From Phellopilus nigrolimitatus (Eukaryota; Basidiomycota; Agaricomycetes; Hymenochaetales; Hymenochaetaceae), in the NCBI GenBank assembly GCA_021029095.1, contig JAJOHG010000092.1:43929-107928 (forward strand): a stretch of DNA of 64,000 bases, in the 5' to 3' direction. The position numbers and the translations under genes are program-made. Within the stretch, counting starts at the first letter, position 1, and every line of letters starts with the position of its first letter. Positions 11,947 through 22,771 of this stretch are shown piece after piece. The notes beneath the pieces were generated by a model. That model made no database searches. It was not told where the DNA came from and saw only the letters and a list, made by a program, of their open reading frames with translations.

Positions 11947-13892
11947 ATGCCTTCTTCACAGCTACCTGGAAATCCTGATGTGCCGCTGGTCCCAGTGGCC
12001 TCCTCGGACTGCAACTTTGTGTCTATTCTATTCAGCACCGCTCAAATTCTTGTACATTTTTTGCACGATTCTCTTTGACATTGACTTGGATGCTGATAAT
12101 GCGCTTTGTTAGGCTGGAGCGACAGTCGGTCAAAGCTACAATTCTCCGCATGACAATCGCCTGAACGACAGTCCTTTGCACGACACGGGTATTCTAGTAG
12201 ACGAGTTTTTCCACAGGACGGAAGAGTTCACGGTCTCCGACTGTATTGACCCCGCTCTGCTAATGCTAAACCCAGCCAATACCTTCTCGATCGGAAATCA
12301 GGAGGTATTCGAGGCAGGTGGGGTTGTAGAGCTAGGACGAGGTTCGAACCGTATGTCCTTTGTAAAGCCATTTAGTTGACTTGTCTAATGCATGCACCAC
12401 AGATAGTGGAGAGTACCAATATGGTCATCAAGAAGACGGTCAACCCGACTTGTCTCCCGGCCCCGACACTCTTCCGGCAATGCTGCCCGCACAGAGGGCC
12501 TACCCGACTCCACCTTCGGAAAGTCCACCATACAATCCTCTTACAAGCCATCCTAGCTATGACGCGTCTCCTGCGACCGAATTATTTGCTCCATTTCCGT
12601 GGGGAGACGGGAATCATTCGCGGCCAGATCAAGGCAACGGCATGTCGACAGAAGCGACACGTACGAGCCAAGCGACGCCGCAAACGCGAAATAGAAGAGC
12701 AGCGACTACTCCTCGTATAGCTTCCTCGAGCCAGGCACTCGAGATGTGCGAACAAGGCCCTCCGTATTCATCGCGCCAGTACGGGGCACACACCCTTTCT
12801 TCCGTGCCTACCGCTCTAGCTTTCCCAGCATCCGAGATGGACGCACAGACCATTGCTATGCCCGAATTCGTTGAAGGCTCCAGCAGCGGAGCTCCAGCAG
12901 CGCACGCCCCCCGTTCGAGCAAGGCGGGACCGTCGAGGACCGAAAAGACGAAAAAGGCTGCTCGCGCGAGTAAGTCCGGGCCTTCGAAAGCGAAAAAGAC
13001 AGGGAAAGCCGTTCGTCTGACTGCAGCGAGTCCGTACGGTGCTCCAGAAGATGCTTTCAGGATGACCGAGCCAAGGGCTCCCAATCCTCACCAGGATCCC
13101 ACTCTCAACACCTTCACCCTCCCTGCCATCCCAGGTTTCCTACCGTCCGGGAACGATTCTAATGTACAAAACATGCCCGAGTTCGTTCAAGGCTCGAGCA
13201 GAGGAGCTGCAGCAGCAAACGCTCCTCGTTCGAGCAAGGCGGGACCGTCGAGAACGCAGAAGTCGACGAAGGCCACTCGCAAGAGCAAGGCGAAGAACAC
13301 AGCGAAGGCCGTTCGTCTGACTTCAACGAATCCGTACGGTGTTCCCGAAGACGCGTTCGGGATGCCCGAGCCAAGAGCTCCTACCGCATCGCACCAGGAC
13401 CACCGTCCCACCACCTTCGCCCTCCCTGCCGTCCCGGATTTCCCGGCGCCCTGGAACGATGCGCGGGCGAATGTATTGCCTGACTTCATTGAGGGCTCGA
13501 GTGGAGGAGCACCAACAAATGCTCGCGCGAGCGAGGCGGGACCGTCGAGGACGGAAAGGACGACGAAGACCACTCGTGTGAGCAAGGCAAGGCCGTCAAA
13601 GGCCAAGAACACAACGAAAGCCGCTCCTCAGGCTGCAGCTCCGGAAGCTCCGCGACTCTACTGCGATTACGCCGGGTGCAGCGTTTCATGTAAGAACTCC
13701 AATGAACTGCGGAGGCACAGAGTCGGATGTCCACGCGGGCCTGACGGTGGGGCGAGTGCAAGGGCGAATTGCCCATATTGCGACTTGACATACAGTCGCT
13801 TTGACGCGATGCAACGGCATTGCATTAAAGATCACCCAGGCTCTGTAGTGCCAATCAAAGAGCGCGAGAGAGGAAAGGGCAAGAAGAAATAG
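11947..13892 (+). CDS. Modular zinc-finger protein ZnF1, copy B
   Basis: Three exons (11947-12018, 12113-12350, 12403-13892) give 599 residues. Both introns have good signals, including a gtatgt donor for intron 2. The N-terminal 100 residues match copy A closely. The central part has three modules, but the second has a shorter basic tract (starting SRTQKSTKATRKSK) found also as the first module of copy C and absent from A. The first C-terminal finger differs from A and C (LYCDYAGC, then HRVGC), while the second finger and the Lys-rich tail are the same. It probably binds DNA in the nucleus; targets are unknown. A convergent ZnF2 pseudogene lies about 0.8 kb downstream. Confidence 0.8.
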
Positions 13893-14705
13893 GGGAATCC
13901 CGCACCCCGTCTCGTATGTCATCTTCATCATCGCCGGATTCCTTTCCATTTGTTTCCACGATTTGTACAGCTTTTTCCTCCGCCTTCGCGTCCGGTGTGT
14001 ATGTGACCTTGGCTTGTTTAGTCTATCTCGTTCTCTATTTTATTTCCTCATTTATGTTGTCTGCATCTTTTGAATACCGAATATTTTCGCGACTTTCTAT
14101 TCCCCTATCCATTTATCACCTTTTCCCCTTTGTTACCTCGATTTCTGCTTTCGTGACTAGTGTAGCCTCGGCGTGTTTACTGGACTAGGATCCTGTTTTT
14201 GTTCCGCAAGTTATGTTGTCTGTATTTATACTAAATCTCCGAACATTTATATCTAACAAGAGTCTCATCTGTCGCAATGTCTGGTTGGTGATAACGTGTC
14301 AAGCGTTCGATGTTCTTTACCCCTCTAAAATCGCCGCATTCGTCACGAATGCGACACGACTCAAGCTCGGCCGCGTAATCTCTGGTCTCATATCCAGCAA
14401 GATGCTTTTGATGATTGCACTTTGCAGAAATCTCATCCGAAAAGATCTGCTATTGGTATAGCATATTATGAGAAGGAGTTTATGCTAGATGTCATAAGAG
14501 TACTACTGTCTAGGAGAGAAATGACTGATAGTTCGATCGGAGGAAAAAGACGAAGACAGAAAGTGAACTACTTCGTGACGATGTGAACAAGCGTGTGGCT
14601 GAGGGAAACAGAAACCGAACGAGCTCATGACGAAAGGAACTTTTCTAGAGAGTGTCCGGCATGGCATGAGAAAGTGATATATCAAGTATGGCTGAGACAG
14701 ACCTG

Positions 14706-15389
14706 CTAAGCCGGGGCGCGCAAGAGGCACTTCACGCTTCCATGGACATTCTTCGACCACCCCTTTTTCTCGCACGCGCGTACCCGTTCAGAGTCGACTG
14801 GAAGGTTCCTCAACCGACGCATGAAAAAACCAGAGTGCACGTAGCCGATGTCTTTGTAATAGTAGTCTGACTGCACACGTCCACACGCGCAGAAGTGAAA
14901 ACTACCACTGTGCGTCAGCGCATGGGTTTTGAGCGACTGACTGGTGCGGTATGTCCGGCCGCACCCTTCGTAATCGCAAGCAAAGCTCCTCTCGGCCGAA
15001 ATGGTGTACATGCTACTGGTTTCTTCTGCTTTACACGGAGAACACAAGAGGTCGAGGATAAAGTGATGCGCTGCGGACTGGGATGGAAGGAAATTGTATT
15101 TTGCCGCATTTGTCGTAGCGTTTGTCGAAAGTGCTATTGTGTCCGGTGAAAGGGAGCCCTAACGCGAAATATTCGGTGATTGCGATAGCTCGGGAGTATC
15201 GAGAGATGAGGGTGAACGTTCTGACTCTTCTTCGCTCAGGTACTCAAAGCCGTCCGAGTCTGAGTCTTCGAATTCTCTCCGCGCGAAGTTGAATACACTT
15301 GGAATAAGATCCGAAAGCAGGTTGCTACTGACAAAAAGGGTTTTTCCGAATTCGCCAAATATGTTCTCGTCTTCGAAATCGAATGACGT
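14706..15389 (-). pseudogene. ZnF2 zinc-finger gene, copy B, start lost and nonsense codon
   Basis: Homologous to the intact gene at 25361-26230. The start codon position (15387-15389) reads ACG instead of ATG. The ISHQGS-type region carries an in-frame TAG at 15159-15161 where C has CAG. The middle linker (HPMNTDDPRM to NPPSRSS in C) is deleted. Downstream the C2H2 finger (CDYEGC to HALTH) and the Cys-rich extension with ACEKKGW are still open and well conserved, so decay seems recent. A product from an internal start would contain only the finger part. Confidence 0.78.
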
Positions 15390-17407
15390 CTTGCGGTTCG
15401 TACCGTCGAGTAAACGAGTAGCTTTCGCACAAACACTCTTTTTAGGAGACGTGCCTTATACGCAAGCAATTGAATATTAGCATATCTAGAAGCTCATAGA
15501 GACCGGTCAAAGCAATCCAATCAACTACGATATGCTCTGTAGTCGATTGTCGCAAACGCACGATACGGCGTCATAGAATCCCACTTTGGATTTCTCGGTT
15601 AGATCATTCTGGAAAAGAGTAAGAGTGCATGAGCTCAAGGTATAGACATAATTTCGCGATAACATTCTGGCGAGCCATCGAAGAAGTCACTTGGCGGCAC
15701 AGCTGCGCATGTCACTCTTCTGCTTCGCTGGAATTTTCATGCGTTATCTCCACGTGAGTTATAGTGTTTTGTGTCTTATTTTGGACGCGATCTTTTATGG
15801 GCAAACTTCAGAAATTTCGAGATTTATAGCCGTGCTTGAGGTGAAAATCCAGTTTGGCATCGATTAATTTTTTCAAAAAAAGCCAAATACAAACAAACAA
15901 ACAAGGCCCGCGCATGACGCTGCATCGGCGGGAGCCCCGACGACCCCATCACAGCCATGTAGTATGGTGTGCACAACCGCTGACGGGCTTTCTGCTGATC
16001 TCCCAGGTCACATCAGCTTCCGCTCCTCTGTCCGTCCAAAATTCTTAGTCCGTGCACGACGCCAGCCCCCCATCGCCATCGCCATCGCCATCGCCGCCGC
16101 CGCTCGCGGACGCTTCTCGTGACCACACCCCTCATCATCAGCCGGTCCTCAAACGCGAAATCAAACTTTGATCGTCTTTTCTTCTCTGCTCTTTCCCAGG
16201 TGTTCTTCCAGATCCCAAAGCACGAGTTTCTCTAATCATCAAACCGAAAACAATATCCGGATAGGCTTCCAAATCTCCCATAATCTGGATCAACGGGATC
16301 AACGATCGAAGCCACGGATCTGGATCTCTGGATTTGAACGAGCTATCTAATCGTCTCTCTTTTCCCCCTCTCCCGAGCAAAGTGCAGCACCGCCCACCGA
16401 CTTCGCGAACATCCTGCTGTGCAAACATGCCAAGCAGCGAGCGTCGCCCGTCGCGATCCAAGTCTCCACCAACCAACGCACTCTCAAAAAAACGCGTGCG
16501 ACGTTCGCGGCCGCTGGCCCACCCCGTGCCAACGCCCGCATTCGGTCGGCGCGATGCTCGCCGCATCATTCCAACCTATCTATCTATTAGCCAGCAGCAC
16601 CTCCGTACGCTATCACCTGCCAGCCGAGCGGGAGCAGCGCCTCGCCTCTGAACGCATACGGCGCTGCTCCGTAAGCCAGGTACATGTACAACAGCGAGCA
16701 ACCGCACTCCGACTGAAGAAAGAAAGAGGCAGCTTCTGCGCTCCGAGCTTGCGCTGCGGGGGGCTTGGGAAGCTGAGAAGCGTCGAGAGAAGGCGGAGGC
16801 ACGGTTCTTCGTGCTTGAAATGAGGACCGTCCTTCCGCGCTTCGGCTAGCCCTCGGGCCCCTGGTTCGGGACCTTGAGCTTGGAGCCACTGAAGCTTTCG
16901 AGCACCTTCACGCGGCCTCGTCCATTCTGCCCACGTCCGCTCAAGGGATTCGCGACCTCTCTTAATACAGGCTTTATCCTTCCTTTTTTTGTTCAGTTCC
17001 TGATGCCTGGTCCTTTGCGCGGCGCGTCGAGCGTGCCTCGAGAACCTAGCGAGGGAGGAATGTACATGTATGTACAGATATGAATAAATTTCGAGTTCTC
17101 CGGGCCGCGCTCACAGGTCCCTGTACATAAATTGTTCTTCTTGGATATAAACTTTATTATCAAAGTGATAGGGAGCCAGCATATGGAGTGATACAATTGT
17201 TTTTAAAAAGATTGCATTTCGAGAACGCGATCAAGTTCTTGAAAATGAATATGAATGAAGAGGTTAGAAAGTCATATAACTCTTGAAAATGAATATGAAT
17301 GAAGAGGTTAGAAAGTCATATAACAGTACATACAGGCAGTACAAAGTTGGCGTCAACGGCAGAAGCATGCGTTCCGCCTGCGAGATACATACAGTTGTAG
17401 TTGTGGA
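15390..17407. other. Gene-poor stretch of copy B
   Basis: Counterpart of 4455-7893 without the copy A-specific 1.45 kb. It contains the AACA tract near 15890, a gccatc run near 16073-16098, C/T-rich sequence and a 44-bp tandem duplication near the end. No supportable gene seen. Confidence 0.6.
17237..17324 (+). repeat. Perfect 44-bp tandem duplication in copy B
   Basis: Bases 17237-17280 and 17281-17324 are identical (starting tcttgaaaatgaatatgaat). They lie just 3' of the stop codon of the four-exon gene on the minus strand, probably in its 3' untranslated region. Copy A has a single, slightly different version near 7770-7810, so the duplication arose after the units separated. Confidence 0.92.
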
Positions 17408-18631
17408 TTACAAATACTCATCGAACTTAGGCATTTCGAGGCGGGTTCCGCGCCTTGAAAAGATCATAGCTATCGGCCTGTCGGAGTCGAGCTCCTCTTC
17501 ATCTTCCTCGGTGTTCTCCTCGACATTATCACTTTCGAACTCAAAGCTTCCTGGGAGGAAACAAGCGGAGAGCGGTGACGGCCTGTATCTGGGTGGGCTG
17601 ACAATATTTCTCCGCCTCTTGCTCTGGTCTATCTTCCTTTTGTTCCGGTCCATTAGGTGTCGAGAAACCGTCGTACGGATATGGAGTACAGCTTCCGGCG
17701 TAAGGAAGTTGTTGATGTAGTGCAAGCAGTAGGCGTCGACTAAAGACAGACCGATCGGTCCTTTGGGCGGTTCGTCCAAAATCCGGAGTGCTCTTTCTTG
17801 TGCTGTCTCCATAAAAGACCGTTCTATAGAGGTGTACCATTCCTTCCAGACTGCGGGGCCCCATAGCTCGGGAGGAGATATTGGCAGCTGAGAGCCCAGT
17901 TCTGGGATCCCCTTCGCATTTTCCACGGAGCTAACAGTATTCGCGGTCGTAAGGCTGTCGTCTCCTTTTAACAATCATATGTTAGAATGCGAATCACTGA
18001 AAGTATCTAACTCGAAAGCATACCGTAAACATCCTCCACAGCTTCATCCTCCTTACCCGCACTGATCTCTTCTGCATGCTTCGGAGACAGCCCAGGGTAC
18101 GTTCTCAAAGCAGTCTTGTATTTAGCACAGTTGAAATTTTGTACTTTAGCAGCATGAACAGGACGGTGGGTCACGGCCTATAATCAGAGGCCACAGTCAG
18201 AACCTGCATCGTCTTCAAGAATGAAGTGCTTAGTACTTGCCACTATATTCGTAACCTTCGTACTGTGTTCGAATGGTACCCATTCTCCGTCGGGAGATTG
18301 ATAAAGAAAGGACTCGTCAATGTGATCGTTGCTTAGTACCGTTGTCCATGGCGCCAGTACATCATACTCTTTCTCGGAATCTCCAGGATCATTGAACACG
18401 TTCTGCGTACGAAGCTAAGTGGGGCTATTAGTATGTATATAGAGTTTTCTCGATGGGAGTTCGGAAATATGACGGTAGGAGAGGGGGGAGAAAGCAAGTT
18501 TCAAACAAACGTACCTTCGACAGAACCGTCAATTTAGTGAGTGCCACAGATTGTGTCGCCTTGCGGGGGAAGACCTCGACACATCTTCGATACTCTGGCG
18601 GACTCGAAGCAAAGGATGCTGTGTTTCCCAT
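17408..18631 (-). CDS. Four-exon hypothetical protein with predicted N-myristoylation start (copy B)
   Basis: Exons on the minus strand are 18515-18631, 18244-18414, 18024-18177 and 17408-17964, giving 332 residues. The total is an exact multiple of three and all junction phases fit. The N-terminus MGNTAS fits the MGxxxS/T myristoylation pattern, suggesting membrane attachment. No known domain is recognised. The middle contains a WGPAVWKEWY segment and an LVDAYCLHYINNFLTPEAV helix-like region. The C-terminus is basic (DRNKRKIDQSKRRR) followed by an acidic run (EENTEEDEEELDSD). The donor of intron 2 (gtggca) is the weakest call. Copy A keeps only the C-terminal end, and C and D lack the gene, so this is the single complete member in the window. 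Confidence 0.7.
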
Positions 18632-19126
18632 AATGTTTGGAAGGAGGAAAATCGGAATTGTATCTTTGTGCGGCGGCGGCGGCGTCGCGGACGGCGTGCG
18701 CACTGTGGCTCGATGTGAGCTATATCGTAGAATTGATATACGGAGCAAGAAGACAGCGTAAAGACCTCTATGGTCACAGATGCTTATGAGAGTGGGTTAG
18801 ATGAGTAAACGAGATGGTTCTTGTCATTGATAAAGATGAGGAGAATATCACAATGGCGTCGGACTCGTATAAGATTGTGGCGGATCACGTGAGCGTGTTC
18901 GACAACCATTATACCATCGCCTAATTAGTTTGCTTGGGAACGCTTAAATAAAAAGACTTTAATTATTGCTAATACAGAAATACATGGACGGTTATCCTTA
19001 CAATAAAAAGACAATGGTAGCATGTAAGGTCGTAAGCAGAACGGGGAACACGTTGTGATAACCTCGTTGCCATCAGACACAAGTGCTGTACGGCGTAGAT
19101 TTGAGATAATCCAGAGTGAGTCGTTT

Positions 19127-19553
19127 GGATTTCAGATGAGAAGGAAAGCATGAGAGTGGGGAACGCGATGCAGGGTGTCGCAGACTTGTATACGCATGCC
19201 GCCATATGATATATGTGGCAGAATATTTGAGAAAGCTAGCGCCAGTGGTCGACAGGGACAAACGCTACCTGATTCCAGATTGTCAATGCGGCCGGCTGAA
19301 TCGCCATTGAGCGTTAGGAGACACTATCGCCCTCCACCTCGCTCTTCTTTCAAATTTCTGCTTTCGACTTTCCCGGTATCGAGCTTCGACCTGGCCGTAC
19401 AGTTGCAAATCTTGGCCGGTCGTGATAGGCGACAGATGATAAGAGCGCTTCTCGTCGACGAAGGGCATGAAGGCTGCTCTCAAAATGATGATGTGCTCGC
19501 ATCATAATTGCAGTCACCCTCATACCACACCTCAAACTCGTCGCTGGCGCCAT
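19127..19553 (-). pseudogene. Broken copy B counterpart of the small three-exon gene
   Basis: The start (MAPATSLRCG), the AAFMPFVDEKRSYHLSP region and the LQLYGQVEAR motif are recognisable, but length differences against copy A shift the frame. Exon 1 is one base shorter, and the sequence after QVEAR runs into a different frame. No intact product can be built with the copy A exon structure. Confidence 0.5.
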
Positions 19554-20020
19554 CTGAGCGAATACGCCTAAGAAGTCGACACCGCCACAGCAAAGGCTAA
19601 TCAACTGAAGTTCGAGTGCCATTCACAGCTGTCCATAGATATGGGCTCTTATCGGAGAGAGCTTAATGATTGCGGAAATGGCGTTGATGGACCTCTGTCG
19701 CGGTCGCCGAACTTCGTGTAATGTTTGATTACTTCACTTGTGCTGAACTTGCGAAGGCGACATCAAAGGCATTCATTGCGTTATTCCTCTTCAAGTTCCG
19801 ATAAGCCATATGGTTCATCTGCATAATCGGTGAAGTATGAGAACTATAGCCAGGCAGATTCAAATAGAGTAACATACCTTGCAAGTCCAATCGCGGTCAA
19901 CCTGAACTGAATATTAAGAACTCGATTGATATCCGCACAGGCCAGGTGGCGAAAGAGCTCGACAATCAAGCAGGTCGAGGAGTAGACGAAAGGAATGAGA
20001 TTACGTGACCATCTCTTGCT

Positions 20021-20757
20021 CTACAAAAACGCGAACACTGCGTGAAGAAAACAGTAGCGCCTTATGTCCAATGTTCTAAGATTTTGCCCTAGTGGACCGA
20101 CGAGAAGGCGAGAGAAAACATCGGTTGCAAAGTCCGTGATAAGAGCTTGGCAGGTGGTGAGTGCGGAAGCAGTAGAACGTCCATCGAATATGATGGCCAT
20201 GGTCATCCGAACCTTGGAAGCTGCCTTGGGTGTCGCTTCAGCTCGAGACGATGGTAAGAAACAAAGACCAGAAGAATGAAGGCTGGCATGTATATCAACA
20301 GAGCAAGGTATCCACGAAAGTGAAGCCATTTTGATGAAGTAGGTTGGGAAACAATACATGACGCAAATTAGGAGGACGCGAAAAAACTCGTCAACGATCG
20401 GAAGAACGGTAGATGTCGAAGAGGTATCAAATAACTTCACGATGAATCGAGCGATTGAGTCTAAGCTTCCACAAGTATCGGTCTTATCCCTTGCCTTCGA
20501 AACATGCCGCACGTCAAGAGGATCTCGGGATGGACTACCAACTGACTGGACGCAGTGTACTTGCGGCGAGACGACGTCAAACATTGTGAGCGTTCCAGCG
20601 GATACAATTCTCGGACCAGATTCCAAAAAGATATGGAGACCCGTACAGTTCGGTCCTTAAGGTGTACACGCCCGCCATCGTGCTCAGATCGGAGTCGTCG
20701 TCGACGGGAGAGGGAATGATCGGGACTATGCGGCGTCACGACACGCGGACGTGACAC
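20021..20757 (-). pseudogene. Degenerate multi-exon gene with hydrophobic segments, copy B
   Basis: Nearly identical to the copy A region (9409-10146), but one base fewer near 20240 joins the upper frame (MFDVVSPQVHC) directly to the lower one (MAIIFDGRS to FAFL) in a single 201-residue open frame. At the same time the hydrophobic YLALLIYMPAFILLVF reading runs to a stop soon afterwards. Whether the 201-residue frame is ever translated is doubtful. The same sequence is repeated in reverse at 33014-33750. Confidence 0.35.
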
Positions 20758-21242
20758 CGATGATGAGCTGGCCGCAGCGCAATCAGCTGCAAATTCTGCT
20801 TAAAAAAGATATCTTGGATCTGGCTTGCTTCGTCGTATATCCTGTGCTCGGTATATCTGCGCTCCTTTGCCGTCATTGTCGAGCTCAGTCGGCTTCGAGA
20901 AAGAAATCAATCAAGCAAGGCTCGCCGCTCGCGGAATTTTGACTCACCAGAAGCCTCGACAATGCACTTCAGCATTGGAGCCCGTATGGTGCTAATGTGG
21001 ACCTCGCAGAAGGGTGCTGGACGGCGTTCACGGTGAAGTTAGTGAGTTTGTCCTTTGGTTTCGGCCTAATTTCTTATCAATATAGCGTAGCTTAGAAAAA
21101 CAAAATAGTGACCTGCCATTGCTGTCTGCTGGATAAAGCGCGGCCATCGATCACGGATTATGGTAGCTTGGACCATCTAGGGAACTGAAGGTGCAAGTTT
21201 ACGATAAAGAGCCATCGTAGAATCCAAGACAGGCTCGAGTGC

Positions 21243-21491
21243 TTACCTTTGACTGGCGGAGTAAAGGTGCGAATCTTCAACGTCGAGAGAGTAATCGAGT
21301 TCACTCACAACTCTGCTACACAGACCGTTCACTTTTAGCATCGTAGAGAAAGTATCCCGGATGCGAACTAACCTCAGCATTTGGAGCGTCCTCGCCATCT
21401 TGCCATCTCCGGCTATCTCGCCATCTAGTAGGATGACGCTACAAAAGATGAGCTTAGGTATCACTAGAGAAACCCCAGGAGATACGTACAT
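21243..21491 (-). other. Exon-like open frame at the B/C junction
   Basis: Minus-strand frame of 82 codons containing VILLDGEIAGDGKMARTLQM and a segment ending in SASQR, bounded by donor-like gttagt and gtaagc sites. The mirror copy is at 32280-32528 and related sequence lies at the start of A and B. It spans the boundary between units, so it would belong to a gene that crosses the tandem junction. No complete gene model is possible and no family is recognised. Confidence 0.25.
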
Positions 21492-21753
21492 AGATGATAG
21501 ACCAATGATAGAGTAGACGTCGGTAAGTAGTTTGGGACTTTCTGAACTAATTCGTCGAGCTGATTGCTATTACGGTATGTATCCTGTAGATGGAGTTAGA
21601 CTTCTGAATAACAATAACAATAGACAGACACACAATATGTTCGATGCTTGAGACTTTCCGCATGGCCAATGCTTGATAACCCAACACGAAACGACTTGAA
21701 TCACTGTCTTTGCGATGTTGCCTGGCGTCTGCAGATTGAGTGAGTACAGAATA

Positions 21754-22180
21754 TTGGCTAGACGGCATAAGAGAATACTCACCGAAGTCGCGTGCAGGGA
21801 GTCGTCTACTTTCCAGCTCAAGCAACTTGACTGGTTGAAACGGCCCGTCAAGTAGCAAGACGAAGGGAACTTCCTTGAGCTGAGACCGCGAGTTATGCAG
21901 CGTTGCTTATCGAGTTTCCTTTGAGATCGATACTCATGGAATTCCGCGCAGGGGCGATGGTACTGAGCTGCAAGTTGGCTAGACGACAAGAGGGAATGCT
22001 CACCGAAGTGTAGGGAATCGGCCATCGTGCGGTTCGCCTGTTGAAACAGCCCGTCAACCAGCAAGATGAAAGGAACTTCCTTGCGTTGAAACCGCGAGTT
22101 ATGCGGCGTTGCTTGTCGAGTTTCCTTTGAGATCGATACTCGTGCAACTCCGCGCAGGGGCGATGGTACTGAGCTGCAAG
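21754..22180 (+). repeat. Local tandem duplication of about 0.2 kb, copy C only
   Basis: Bases 21754-21974 and 21975-22180 are imperfect direct copies. Each runs from ttggctagacg to gagctgcaag and shares the conserved gagttatgc and gagatcgatactc landmarks. A and B have one version only. The left unit is longer by about 15 bases and more diverged from the A/B sequence. Because it lies in the palindrome arm, the same duplication appears reversed at 31591-32017. Confidence 0.85.
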
Positions 22181-22771
22181 TCCGCACCACAGGTCTAAGC
22201 AACGGTGGATTTCTATCTTCCTCGACAGGTTGAAACTACCAGCTGGTGCACTACGAAGCCCCAAGATGAACCTAGAGATCCTGAGCTTGACATCGCACTT
22301 ACTTGGACAGATATTGAAGGATCGCTGTCAAAATTCAAACCCTCAGTCCCCTCGCGCGAGATTGAAGGAAAAATAATCCAGTACATACCTCAAGTCTAAG
22401 AGAAAATCAAAGCAAAGGTACGCTTTTCTCATGTTTCCCGATAGGATATGTTGAATCGTCGTCCGCTGAGCCATTGTGGCTCTGTGACTGAGCTTGTCTA
22501 AACGATTCTCAACTCGACTAGAAAGCTCGTCGACACACAGATACCTATCTTTGTAACCTGGACGTCTTACTGGCCGGGTTCGGAGCTAGAATGTCGATGG
22601 TTGTTATTGAAGACCTGGTTCTCGGGGGGTTCGTTCGGGTTGCAGTCACGGGACGTCACACATAAATTCGTGTGGCCAAGTCAACATCTTCGTTCGTTCG
22701 CGCTTTCATCTGTCCACTCACACCTTCCCCTCACATCCATCCTTCTCCCCTCATCTTCTCCTCTTACAAAC

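Larger units (their letters stand above)
10741..21355 (+). repeat. Segmental duplication unit, copy B
   Basis: Second tandem copy, 10,615 bp, in the same orientation as A. Gene order is the same. It carries the complete version of the four-exon gene at 17408-18631, but a ZnF2 gene broken by a lost start and a nonsense codon. Its last 1.4 kb (from 19949) is also the outer part of the left arm of the large inverted repeat. Identity to A is uneven by eye: very high over about 9.4-10.3 kb versus 20.0-20.9 kb, lower in the ZnF1 exon 3 and the gene-poor stretch. Confidence 0.9.
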
